Source: Anaeramoeba flamelloides (taxonomy: Eukaryota > Metamonada > Anaeramoebidae). Taken from it: a DNA stretch of 64,000 bases. How positions within the stretch are numbered: the first letter of the stretch is position 1; each line of letters opens with the position of its first letter. The stretch lies in contig JANTQA010000032.1 of NCBI GenBank assembly GCA_027625915.1, positions 8,246,001 through 8,310,000 of the forward strand. The letters are read 5' to 3'. Below are positions 22,601-33,459 of this stretch, piece by piece. The notes beneath the pieces are model-generated. The model was given only the letters and a program-made list of their open reading frames with translations, had not been told where the DNA came from and did not search any database. Both the position numbers and the translations under genes were made by a program.

Positions 22601-24809
22601 AATAATTTGGATAGAAATAGCAATAGAGAAATTATGATTTTCGAACCTTTTCAACGAGAATTTCGGATTCTAAAAGTAAAATAGTTTTGGAACAAATGAC
22701 AAATTTTTTGAAAAAAAACTTTTTATTTTAAATTTTAACAAGAACCCTTGACTCAAAATTCTTTTTTCATCAATAAATGTGTTTTTAGACATAAAAGTAA
22801 TCTTGAACAGACCATAAAATATGAATAGACCTTAAAGTTGTGGTTTTTTTGAAGAAAAAATTTAGTTCAAATATAACTAAAATACATTGTTAAGGGATAT
22901 GTTTGAAATTGAAAAAATATAATTTTATAAATTGTAAAAACATTTTTTAATAAAATGCTATTTTTAAGGATACAGCTATTTTAAAAAAGAGAGAATTAAA
23001 AAGTTTAAAAAGTGCTGCTCAAAATGTTTCATTCATTCTTTTAAGTGGTTTAGTTGACACTTTTGAAGACTTTTATTATTCATATTGTAAAACAGCTGTA
23101 ATAATAGAATAATATAAACTCTATTTCAAAAATTGTGTACTAACCTGAAATAAAAAATAGAAAAAAAAAAAATTATCCTTTAGTATTCAAGAAAAATTAA
23201 TAATTAAATCTTATTGACAATTCACTTTTAAATCATTTTAAAACATATTAAAGAGCTGATATTTTAAAAATTAATAAATAAATAAAATCAAAAACTAAAA
23301 AAAAGAGTGAATCACAATTTTTGAAAAGATTATTATGTATTTTTTATTACTGAACTTTCACTGAAAAAGAGTAAAAAAGAAGATTTTTTACTAATAATTA
23401 AATTAATTTTAACAGACATTACATAACCTCAATTTGCTTAATGTTTATTGGTATTTTCAAAGTCTTTTTTATTTTTTTTTCAACTTGAGTTTCGTAAAAA
23501 CAAATTATCAAAAAGAATTCAAAAAAAAATCATTAAAAAAAAAAGGAATCGGATAAAAAGAAAAACAAAAGAAAAGCAAAAATTTTCTTTGATTAAATTA
23601 GAAAAAATGAAGCAATAGAAAAACAAAAATTTGAAAAATTAGAAAAAATATTACTTGATATAAAAATTAAAAATATTTTTTTGATCAGAATATGGGACAA
23701 AACTCCACAAAACGGGAAAATTATTAATTTTCAAAATTGGTCAAATTCTCATTTTTTTCAAAATATACAATTCTATTGAAATATATTAGCGGTAAGTATT
23801 TAAAAAAACATTTTTTATAGCAACCTTTTTTGGGTAGGCTAGGGAAAGATATGTTAGGGTTGGTTTGGGTGATTTTGATTGTTATGATACGGGATTTTGG
23901 AGTGTATTTTAAAAAAATAATAATTAAGAGAAAAATTAGACTTGAGTAACTCGTTTTAAGTTAGGTAAAAAATTTTCCACTTAACTTTAGGGTTTTGAAT
24001 CAAATTTTTCAAAATATTTAGTATTGATGATTTCAACATTTTGAATTTTCTACAATTTTAAGTAATAAAATACTACTAATAAAAAAATAATCTTTCTGAT
24101 TTTTCCTCTCACAATCATTATAATGTCATTCAAAGTGGTTTTGTTTGGGAAATATTATTAAATTTCAAATTAGGTCAAATTTCAAAATTAATTTTTTCGT
24201 ATTTTTGAAGAGTCTTTCGATTACTGTTATTGGTATGAAAGTTTTTAATGATTTTTAAAGTGAGTCAACATTTTTAAAAAATAGTTTACTTTTAAATTAT
24301 GTTGTAATCATTGGGCTAATCCTTTAATTTTTCCCTTTTTTTTTTTTTATTTTTTTTTATATTTATTGTTCAATTTATTTTTGTTAAAAACCAAAGAAAA
24401 ATTAAAATATTATTTTTAAAAAATTTACGATTAATTTTTCAACCATTTTATGTAATTTAATTCTTAAATTCTACATTTATTTAAATATATTATATTTTCT
24501 CTAATAGAAATGATGTTTCAATACTTTTTAAAGATCGTGCCAACATTTTATCAAAAAAAAGAAACCTTTCAATATTCAGCATATCAATTTTCAAGAGAAA
24601 TTAACAGAATAAAGTCTAATGGAATTCCAGGTGTATTTTTTAGTTATGATTTTACTCCAATTGTGATCCAAATCGATAAAAAAAATAAAAATTTCTTTCA
24701 CTTTGTAACTCAAAGTTTAAGTTTATTGGGTGGCGTTTATACTGTTTCGTTTGTATTAGATCGCTTTATCTTTACATTATGGATAAATAGGGATAAAAAG
24801 GATAAATAA
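16662..24809 (+). CDS. ERGIC3: ERV46/ERGIC3-type COPII cargo receptor, three exons
   Basis: Early-secretory-pathway membrane protein that cycles between ER and Golgi with its partner Erv41, with a large lumenal domain between two membrane segments. Coding exons 16662-17177, 20524-20791 and 24508-24809 (introns 3346 and 3716 bp) join in phase to 361 aa; human ERGIC3 is 383. Seen: first membrane segment near residues 29-48 (FLSIVSYLLLAFLFLNEF), lumenal cysteine cluster NYCGSCFGAEQ and GCCNTCQEVKEAYYKAGW, then EQ joined to CTNQRL across intron 1, LKVNKVDGGFHIAPG, and MMFQYFLKIVPTFY. A second membrane segment follows near residues 325-350. The protein ends KKDK, a match to the KKXX COPI retrieval signal. 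Exon 2 begins at 20524 because this alone keeps the phase and the family's EQC junction. Confidence 0.93.
17800..18290 (+). repeat. Dispersed repeat, copy 1
   Basis: An inverted, internally shorter copy lies at about 27240-27490. Shared blocks include TCCTGGAAAAA, ACATTTGCTA and the TTCACTGTTAAGGGGTTAT end. No coding potential was identified and the limits are approximate. Confidence 0.5.
18404..18700. repeat. Palindrome cassette array D
   Basis: Order: P2 with arms AATAAAACGAAAAT and ATTTTCTGTTTATT, a P3 right half, a decamer linker (GGCACTTGACGGCACTCTAG), P1 at about 18556-18628, a miniature P2 with a short loop, and a final decamer run GGCACTTGACGGCACTCTAC. It lies in ERV46 intron 1. No reverse-transcriptase sequence was recognised beside this array. 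Confidence 0.8.
19305..19557. repeat. Foldback repeat with enlarged loop (ACTGGTATTTG family)
   Basis: The left arm TTACTAGTATTTTCAG and the right end TTTCAAATACCAGTAG are inverted. The GGAAAAATTTTCCTTTCATT and GTATTGTAGTTTGTG blocks recur in other family members. The loop carries about 90 bp of extra sequence. Confidence 0.5.
20132..20226. repeat. Minisatellite with ATTTCTGTG-like units
   Basis: About nine imperfect 9-10 bp tandem units (GATTTCTGTAATTTCTGCGA and variants) within ERV46 intron 1. It is a small local duplication with no other evident feature. Confidence 0.75.
21250..21700 (+). repeat. Dispersed repeat beginning TTTTTCAGTCAAAGG, copy 1
   Basis: The left end resembles the family A terminal repeat. 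The following 400 bp aligns by eye with 40220-40690 (shared TTCTCAAAATAAATTT, GAAACTCCAAATTAA-like and TTTTTAACATTTT blocks). No right terminal repeat was found, so both copies may be end-truncated. Confidence 0.5.
21825..22420 (-). mobile_element. TIR element, GTGGGGCA family, inverted copy
   Basis: About 596 bp with inverted ends TAAGATATTTCCAAAA and TTTTTTTGGAAATAGCTTA. It matches elements at 32794-33381 and 61027-61614 in the opposite orientation, including CATTTTTTTTACATTTC and the ATTATTATCAAGAATC block. MITE-like, with no transposase. Confidence 0.75.
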
Positions 24810-26039
24810 ATGATTACAATATCTATATTTATATCATATTTACTTGTTGTTTTTAAACTTTATTGTTATTTCTATTCAAGTCATTATAATAATTTTTAGA
24901 ATATGAATTTTATTTTTTTTTCGAATAATTCATTTGGTTTTATTTATAATAGTAATAATCACCAACAATATCAAAATTATGAAATTGACACGTATAATCA
25001 AAGATTACAATTTTATTGCTTTTTTTTTCAATTTTCTTATTTTTATAAACCAGAATTTTTTATTAATTGGAATTTTTTTAAAATGAACTATTTTTCTTTC
25101 TTTTTAGAACACGATGAAAATGATTAAACAGATTCAAAATATTTTTTTTTTTTTTTTCAATTAAATAGAGAGAGAGATTTGTAAATACAAGTTAAATCTA
25201 ATTCACAATATTTAGGCATTACTACGTTTGAAATAGAAAAAAAAGATTATTTATATATCTTGTATTGATCAATCTTTCAATATAAACTAAAATTGAAAAT
25301 TTTTCCACACAGTTAAAATAGTTTAAATACTCACAATAATACAATTTCCTGCAAATTTGAAATAAATTTATTTTTGAAAAATATAAAAATTATTTTTTAT
25401 CTTTGTGTAATTTGTTTTCATTTTATTTTTAGAATTACATAAGTGTCCTGTTTGATCAAAAGCTTTTTTCAAACTGTTGATATTATGTTAAAGTTGAGTT
25501 GTCCAAAATAGAAGAACTCAAATAAAATTAGTTGGTAGTCTCTAAACATCGGATTGATCAATAATTTCTAATAGAATTTATACAAATTAACCAGGTATTT
25601 TTTTTTTTAAGCTCTCTCCAAAATTGTTAACACACTCATGATTTATTGGTATTGATAATTATTTATTTTTATTTTTGTGAGTATTGAAATTTATGAAATA
25701 ATGGTCACGTATCAATTAGTAAATGGTTCTAATTTGTTATTTTTTCTTGAATTTATTTAATAAGATTTTTTTAAAAAACATTGAATTTTGGTATTTTAAA
25801 AATTTCATATTGGGATTTATATTAGGTGCTGCTATGTACCAAAAGTAACAAGAAACGATTTATTAAAAAAAATGGAAGAAATTAATCAAAATTATCAATA
25901 ATTGATTGTGTGTTAAGAAGGTTTTGAGTTCTTTAGATTTTCTGAACAGTTCAAAAGAAATAAGAATCACACCTTCCTCAATTATTTTAAATAAAAAAAA
26001 AGTTTTCAAATTATTTTTTACAATTTGGGAAGTTTGAGA

Positions 26040-26640
26040 TGTGCCGCAGAGTTCCTATGTTTTCTTGAGGTTTGTTTTTTATTTTTCAAATTAAAAAAAA
26101 AAACTACCAGTGTTTTTTTTTTTGAGGTTTTCTTTTTTATCTGTTAAGTGTTCTAGGTTTTTTTTTAGGTTTTCTATTTTATTTAGAAAATATATTGATT
26201 TTCGTTAGTTTTTTTTGAGTTTTCTATTTATTTGGAAAAGTAAAAAAAACATCGAACACTTCACAGATGAATAGAAAACTCAAAAAAACCTAACGAAAAT
26301 ATACAGATTTTCCAAATAAACAGAAAACACAAGAAAACCTAAAGAAAGTGTCATTCAAGTGCCTAGGTTTTCCATAATTAAAAAGAATAAAGTAAAATCA
26401 AAGATTTTACTCTATTCTTTTGAATTCTGGAAAATTTAACAAAAGTGTCCGTAAAGTGCCTAGGTTTTCTAGAATTGAAAAGAATAAAGGAAAATCAACT
26501 AGATTTTAATTTATTCTTATAAATTCGGGAAACCTAACATCGTTTTTTTTTTTTTTTTTACTTTTTTAAATAAACTGATAATTTATTATATTTTCAGTTT
26601 ATTTCAAAAATTAAAAAAAAACCTAACAGAAAAATCAAAA
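26040..26640. repeat. Palindrome cassette array E
   Basis: The longest array: degenerate P3 pieces, a P3 cassette with GTTTTCTATTTTATTT, P1 at about 26365-26437 with matching TTTTACTCTATTCTTTTG, a second P1 variant at about 26460-26530, and a P2 with arms AAATAAACTGA and TCAGTTTATTT unlike other P2 stems but self-matched. Linkers read AGTGCCTAGG and GTGTCCGTAAAGTGCCTAGG. Intergenic. Confidence 0.78.
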
Positions 26641-27239
26641 AAAAAATAATTTTTTTTGATTTAAATCAATAAATAATTCTTGAATCATCAAAATCATTGA
26701 TTCTCCGTTTGATATTTATTTATTAAATTTAAAATATTGTTGTAAAAATAATGCAAACAGAAAAGTTTAATATGTGATTCAAGATAAAAAAGCGTATTTA
26801 TTTTGTTTATATAGAAACCTATACATTAACAGACAATTAAAGAAACTGACAATAAACCCTAAGATAATATGGTACTGGTTTCTTAAAGTTCTATTAATTA
26901 AAAAGGAAATTGTAAAAATTAAGGATCGAATTTGAAAATTTATCTCAAAAAATAGAGTAATTTTTGAATACATTTTTATTCATCAAAAAAAAAAACAAAA
27001 AATTTCACAAAAATTTTTGAAAACAAAAAAATTTGAAAAATTACATTGCTAATTGTAAATTAACTTTTACTGAAAATAACCAGACCTTTACTTTCAAAAT
27101 TGATTTGAGCTTAGGTATACTATTTGCGTGTGAATTAGATGTTGCCTTAGAACAAGAAAAGAAAAAAAAACACATTTTATATTTTGAAACAGAGACTGTT
27201 GTCGTTAAATGTTCAATTATTTTGATTTTTTACCTTTGA

Positions 27240-27490
27240 AAAATAATTACCTCTTAACTGTAAAGAAAAAATTTTACAAATTTTTGACCATAAAATTGAA
27301 CCAAAAATCCTAATATTACCCGAAATATTAAGTTTTTAAATTTAAATTGGAAAATATCTTTAAAAATATTTTCTGATCAAAGATCTCTTATTAATGTATA
27401 GTGTTTATTCTTATAAGTGAAGTTATAAAAAGTCAAAAAATAGCAAATATATAATTTTTTTTGAAAAATTTTTTCCAGGATAGTATAGGA
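27240..27490 (-). repeat. Dispersed repeat, copy 2 (inverted)
   Basis: Inverted partner of the repeat at 17800-18290, with matching blocks CCTCTTAACTGTAAAGAAAA and ATTTTTTCCAGGATAG on the plus strand. It is shorter, so one copy has an internal deletion or insertion. Confidence 0.45.
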
Positions 27491-28566
27491 ATTATAACCA
27501 AATCAAATTTATATTTACAACAAAAACTATCATTTTAAGGGAGTAAGTACATTTTTCAAATTTTGAGTGCCATCCTTTACACCTAAACTGGGATATTTGA
27601 ATCATTTCTTTAACAAAATATATTGGCATTTTGATAAATACAAGAGATGAATAAATCCATATAATAATATATTTTCAAACCAACTAAAAAAGGGAATTCA
27701 AAAAAATGGAAAGATTGATTATATAAAAATAAATACAAATCATTTATTTCTTGATCTTATCTGTAATATTGGATACAATTGCTTCTTCTTCATTTGTTTT
27801 TGTTTTTAATTCTTCATGGAAATACTTTTATATGAAATTTTTGAGAAATAAATTACTATTTATTTCTCAAGAATTTCCAAAATGAATATAATAATCCGAT
27901 TTTCATTGAATTCATCTAATTCTAGTTTGGGTTCTGAAAATATAATATTTTTAAAATTCCTCTTCATAATAAGGGTATAGTGGATGTATTTGTTTGATTT
28001 GAGAATTATTTATTTTCCATTAAATGGAAAACTAAAAATAATTTCTGAATGCTGATTGAAATTTTTTCAAAATTTTTCTTTTATTTTGGGTGGAATCTTT
28101 TGTAACTGTTTTTTTTTTGATTCTAAGAATTCAACCTCTTTTATTTTAATTTTTGAAATAATATTCTTTATTTTGGTTTTGTTTGATAAAAATATTTTAG
28201 AAAAGAATTTTGAAAGCTAATTTGTTAAAAAAATGTTTTGTAAAATAATAATAATAAATAGTAAATAGGGTGAGAAATTCAAGGAAAAAAATATCTTCTA
28301 TTTATCCAAATTAAGAAGAAAAAGAAAACAAATCTTCGAAAATAGGCTTTTATTGATTTTTTTTCATCATTCTTTATTTCAACAAATTTATTAGGAAATG
28401 TGATCTTTCTTGTTTGGTCTTCTAAAGAAAATATGAGTTTCAAATACACACCTTTCTTGTCTATATTTTTTTGATTTACTGTTTGATTAATTTCAATGGT
28501 TCGTATAAAAACATCTCTAGATCCAAAAACTAATTTAAAAAAACCAAAAAATTAATCAAAAAAAAA

Positions 28567-28731
28567 TACGGGTGTTTGGATATTAAATGGGAAAAATTTT
28601 CACTTCATTTTCTATTTCCTTTTTCAAATGAAGTCACAAATGACAACTTACTTCTTGGAAAACTCTATTTATAAAAAAAAATATGGAAAAGGGAGTGAAT
28701 ATTCCTTCCCATTTATTCTTGAAATACTCGG
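28567..28731. repeat. Short foldback repeat (ACTGGTATTTG family)
   Basis: The left arm GGTGTTTGGATATTAAATGG and the right TTCCCATTTATTCTTGAAAT pair over much of their length, with the same CACTTCATTTTC stem seen in other copies. About 165 bp, non-coding. Confidence 0.6.
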
Positions 28732-29282
28732 ACACAAAAAATCCAAAAATTAAAAGATTCAGCTCTGAATTACTTTGGATTTGCTTTCCTTTTCGCAAAT
28801 AAAGCACCAAGCTATGTTTGGGTTTCAAAGTTTCAATATCTGGTGGCACTCAAAAAATCTTTTCAGTAATTTTCACACAATTAAAATTTTTCAAAATGTT
28901 AAAATGTACTTACTTCCTTAAACAAAACACTTCCACAATTTGGATCTTGTGTTTTTCTTTTAAAACCAAAAACCAGGACTAAATAATAAAAATCATGGAT
29001 GCCTTGTCACTACTGTACCAACCAAATAATTTCTGTTCTTTAAAAAGTGATTATCAAAAAATTTTATTAAATGTTCCCCAAACAATTTGTTTTGCTCAAT
29101 TCAAATGTTTGAGTGATTTCATTTGAAAAGTGTTTTATTCATATTTTATCTTTAAATGAGCATATTTATCAAATTGACTTTTCATTTTTTAGTTTTTTAT
29201 CATTTGTAACGTTTCGTCTAAATTTTTTTTTGATTAATTTGTCGATTCATCACTTTTACAACAGCTACAATTATCATAAAAT

Positions 29283-31150
29283 ATGTCAAGAAACAGAAAT
29301 AATTTTGGGTTTAACAACAACTCTTTTTTTGGTGAATTTTCCTCTATGATGAATAATTTTATGAACGATCCTTTTGAAAACGATCCATTTTTTAATAGTA
29401 GTCTCCGAAGCAACCCAAGGGTAAGTGATAAAAATCAATTGTTTACAAAAATTTTTTTCTTTATTTTTACTGATCGCACTTTTTTCAAAAAAAAATTTTT
29501 TTTCATAATACGCTTGTTTTTTCCCCAAGAAAGATAATTTATTTCATTTTTTAAAAAAAAGCCCATTGCTGTTTCTTTTAGATTATAACTTTGTCGTCAA
29601 CAAACTTTATTCAAAACAATTTTTGAAGAAAGAGACTTCAAAAACAAAAAGAGATCAAAAATTGATAAATTCAAACCAAATAACACTAAAAAATTCTCGT
29701 GACTTTTACAAAGCTTCTCACTTTTACAAAGTTTTTTCCCTTTAAAGAGTTGGGAAGTCTTTAAAAGGAGTTAGAAAATCTTTGAAAGGATTGGAAATTG
29801 AAAAGTCACCAAGCTTTGTTGAAGTCATGCGATTTTTTGGAGTGAAAGTAATGCTATCATTTAAATAGAATCATTTTACAAAAGTGAAAAAATTAAAAAC
29901 AAAAAACATATACAACTGTTTTTAAAAAGTGTGGAATCCGATTTTTAAAAAAAGTATGGCTAAAACTGCTTAGCAAATAAACCAAACAATTTGTGAAACG
30001 ATTTCTAAAAATTTTAGTATCACACTTTTTTAAACTAGTCATATTTATAAAAAATTCTGTAAAATTTTGTGTTATTCAATAAATTTCCTAAAAATATTTC
30101 TTATTTTTGCTTTTAAAAAAAACACTTTAACAGAGACAAAGACAACAACAAGAAGAACAAGAAGAATATGAACAACCAACAATTGAAGAAATTGATAGCC
30201 CAGCATCTGATCAGGATGATTATAACACTAGAAACAGCACTAATAGACAAAGGACAACCCACCAAGAAACGCCAATAATTGAAGAGCCATCAGACGACTC
30301 TGATTCTGATTCTGATTCTGATTCCGATTCTAATTATTCTCGTTATCAAAAAAAAAAACAAAAACAAAAACAGAAATCAAAAAGAAAAGAAGCATATATG
30401 TCTTCAAGTTCTGACTCCGACTCGAGTGAGTATGAGCCGTATCAAAATACAAGAAACCAAGGAAGAAGAGATCCTTTTTCTAGTTTTGGTTTTGGGGGAT
30501 TTGGAGGCTTTGGTGGGTTTGGTGGATTTAATGAAGAAAATTTTTCTTCAGGTATGGGTGGGGGTAGTGGGGTCTCATTCTCAACTACCTATTCCACGAC
30601 AACAAATTCAAACGGAAAAAGAACAACACACGTTGTCAAGGAATCAAATATTAATGGTATCAAAAAAAAACAAGTGAAATCTGAAAGGGCGATTGGCAAT
30701 AAAAAAATATACCAAGAAGAATTTATTGACGGGCAAACTGGTGACAACACAAAAAAAATAAGATTTGAAAACTTGAAGGAAAGTGAATTGTCGGAATTTG
30801 AAAGGCAATTTGGTTATAAAAGTGGTATTAGAAATATTGGTTACCAAGGACATAATAACCCTCAAGATAATGAACAGTTACTGATCGATTCCACTTCATA
30901 TAGTGATCAAAACCAATTAAGCAAGAAATTAAAAAAAAAGGAATTAAAAAAAAAGGAATTAAAAAAAAAGGAATTACAAAAAAGCAGAATAGAAAAAGAA
31001 AAAGAAATAAAAAAATATCGGAAAATAAAAAAAGATAAACGATATAAACGAAAAAAACAAAAAAAAAAACAAAAACAAAAACAAAAAAAACTTGAAAAGG
31101 AGAGAAAAAGAAAGGAAAAAAGAAAATCTCAAAAAAAAAAATATAAATAA
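29283..31150 (+). CDS. MLF1: Myeloid leukemia factor (MLF) family protein, two exons
   Basis: MLF proteins are small eukaryotic adaptors linked in animals to 14-3-3 binding, transcription control and protein aggregates; the role in protists is unknown. Exons 29283-29420 and 30134-31150 (713-bp intron, donor GTAAGT, acceptor CAG) join in phase to 384 aa. Exon 1 has the N-terminal NDPFENDPFFNSSL, like the DPFF segment of MLF1. The MLF core in exon 2 shows SGVSFSTTYSTTTNSNGK, then HVVKESNINGIKKK, SERAIGNKKIYQEEFIDG and LSEFERQFG. Unlike animal MLFs it carries an acidic (DS)n stretch near 30296-30330, a second S/D block, a GFGGFGG-rich segment, and a C-terminal tail of about 70 residues made almost entirely of K, E, Q and R, with three KKKEL repeats. 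Family assignment is good; function is not inferable. Confidence 0.85.
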
Positions 31151-31781
31151 AAATTAACCAGCTTATTCTAATGGTTGCAAACAATTTTTAATCAATAAGA
31201 AAGATAGTATAATGAAAAAAGTATAATTTTTTGAAACTTGGCTTGTGATTTTATTTATTGTTTTTTTCATTCTTAGTTTTTTTTAATATTTTTTTTCTTA
31301 AAATTATTTGATAATTCCTTATTGAATGATCTGAATTTTCTTTATTTGGAAATATTTTTAATTTTTTCGTTTTATTTTTAATAATTTTAATTGAAATTAC
31401 TTTCTGATTTGAAAATTACACTGACACAAACCTTACAGCATATAATTGTGATCTCAAATAAATTATCTCTTTATTTCTTACTTTTTCTTTCTTGGATTTC
31501 TTTTAATTTTCTTTTTTTGGTATTTGAGATAAAATTTTTCCATTAATATTAATTTGGCTTGAATTTTTGAATTTTTAATCTCAATTCTCATTTTCATTTT
31601 TGTTGAAATCAAAAAAAAGTTCCTCAAATTGTCTAAAAAGGAAAATGTAACTTTTCAAAGTATATATTTACATGATTAAAATCTCACATAATTTGAAATA
31701 AAAGTTTAAAGGTTTTTTAAGGTATTTTAAACCATGTGATCAGTAGTTAACTTAAAGAAAACTTTTAGATTTAATTCAATT

Positions 31782-32481
31782 GGATCAACCTCAATTTTTT
31801 TGGAAATTCTTTAATAATGAACCAATTTTAATAAAATTCTATTTTTGATTTTGCTATTCCAAATACTAAGTGAATTATAAGAAGAAAAATAGCCAGATCT
31901 ATCAGTTCTTCAAAATATTATATAAAGTCGTTTTATTGTAAAAATAACCCCATTCTAAAATCTCAAAAAATATTGAATATTAAGTATTCTTAGATATCTG
32001 AAATAATTCTTTTTTATATACTAATTCTATTTCTTCAAGGTAGAATTCATTTTGAGTATTTTATTTTACTCGATTTCAATTTTTAAATTTATTTGTCAAA
32101 TTAAAAACTCTTTTTAAAAATCAAAAGTAATCTTTGGTAAATAAAAAAATCAAAAGAAAAGAAATTTTCAAAGAGAGACAATAAAAACAATCTCAAAAAC
32201 TCACACCAAACAACAACTATAACAACACACCTTTTTAAATATTGCTTTGGTTTTGAAATATTTCCAAGATAAAAGGAATATTTACCAAATGAAGAAACAT
32301 ATAAAAAATTGAAAATTGTAAAACAACATTTTTAGGTTAAAAAAAACTTTCCTTATTTTAGTGATCAGAACTTCAAAGAGAAGAAACCCCAACAACCAAA
32401 AATTCCTTTCTTTATAAAAATAACAAATTAATTCCAAATAGAAGAAAAATAAAATTAAAAAATTTTAATCAAGGTTGTTTC
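31782..32481 (-). mobile_element. ATT-flanked TIR element, copy 3 (inverted, diverged)
   Basis: About 700 bp. The ends GGATCAACCTCAATT and AATCAAGGTTGTTTC are degraded versions of GAATCGACCTCGATT, and ATT flanks both sides. It is an inverted copy of 42599-43289 and 44857-45547. No ORF was found. Confidence 0.75.
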
Positions 32482-32549
32482 ATTTTATTTAACTTTATAC
32501 CAATTGAAATAAAGAATAGTAGTTTTGGTAACACATCTTGAAATCAAAA

Positions 32550-32620
32550 TTTTTCCAAAATTCAAAAGAATAGAGAAAAATCTTTGATTTTAAACTCAAT
32601 TCTTTTAAAATTTTAGAAAA
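32550..32620. repeat. Solitary P1-type palindrome
   Basis: The left arm CCAAAATTCAAAAGAAT and right arm ATTCTTTTAAAATTTTAG pair around a centre like that of the array P1 cassettes (AAAATCTTTGATTTT). No decamer linker or other cassette adjoins it, so single cassettes can exist alone. Confidence 0.7.
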
Positions 32621-32760
32621 TTTAATGACAATGGATATGTTGTTAATTTTTCCATGTAAATGATATTGTTATTATTTATATTCAGATTTTAATAATTTTC
32701 GGACAACTAGTTTTTTAATTTGCTAACTGTAATTGATCTATTTATATATTACTAAATATC

Positions 32761-32793
<33 letters not shown>

Positions 32794-32797
<4 letters not shown>

Positions 32798-33381
32798 CTA
32801 TATCCAAGAAAGTTGGGCAAATTTATTATTAAATATATTTATTAAAACAAATCTTCAAAAAACTCTTAGACATCTAAAATCATTAGCTACCATTTATCGA
32901 TTCTTGATAATAATTTAAATTTTTTCTTAGTACTGTTTTACCTAAATAAAATATATTCAATTTACTAATCTCAATTTTATCTGATATTTTTTAAGAGTGA
33001 AAATAAGTGTTTATTTTTTTCTTTTTGATCAAAAAATCATATTCATAACTTGTTTAATCTAAAAAAAATCCAAATAGAATCCCAAAACATATAAAATCAT
33101 ATTTTTGTTTAAAAAATAATTTGTAACCCTTCCATATTTCCAGTTTTTTTATTGAAATTTAGTGTACATTTTTTTTCACCAAAAAAAGTGAATTTTTTTT
33201 TTTCATTTTTTGGAAATATTTAATGAAAATATTTTGAAAATATAACATAAGTGGTTGATTCACTCGGTATAACTATTAAACTTAATTTGGTATTGTTAAT
33301 TAACGAATAACTCCACTAGCAAAGATTTGCTTTTTTATGAAATGTAAAAAAAAAATGCCCCACTTTTTTGAAATTACCTTA
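32794..33381 (+). mobile_element. TIR element, GTGGGGCA family, plus copy 1
   Basis: 588 bp from TAGCTATATCCAAG to TTGAAATTACCTTA, with the inner right end ATGCCCCACTTTTTT. The same length as the copy at 61027-61614 and colinear with it throughout. It begins beside a TA repeat. No ORF. Confidence 0.78.
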
Positions 33382-33459
33382 TAATGAGTTTAGTTTAATT
33401 TTACACCTTTGGATTAAAAAAAAATATTTGTATTTTAAATATATCTGGAAGATATTGTA

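Larger units (their letters stand above)
20792..24507 (+). other. 3.7-kb second intron of the ERV46 gene
   Basis: Donor GTAACT, acceptor AATAG. It holds a repeat at 21250-21700 and an inverted TIR element at 21825-22420. The stretch 22430-24500 is AT-rich with no exon or repeat that I could recognise. Confidence 0.7.
24810..29282. other. Intergenic region between the ERV46 and MLF genes
   Basis: It contains palindrome array E (26040-26640), an inverted dispersed repeat (27240-27490), a solitary terminal repeat end TTAAGGGAGTAAGTAC near 27535 (related to the element at 47132-48504) and a foldback (28567-28731). Small ORFs at 24903 and 27033 are not supported as genes. Confidence 0.5.

Noticed and set aside
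24903..25127. 74-codon asparagine/phenylalanine-rich ORF just after ERV46
   Set aside because: The residue mix is what random AT-rich DNA gives; no homologous motif and no splice context.
27033..27239. 68-codon ORF (KNYIANCKLTFTENNQTFTF...)
   Set aside because: It has no true ATG start, no domain and no exon partners; it sits next to a dispersed repeat and has ordinary AT-rich composition.
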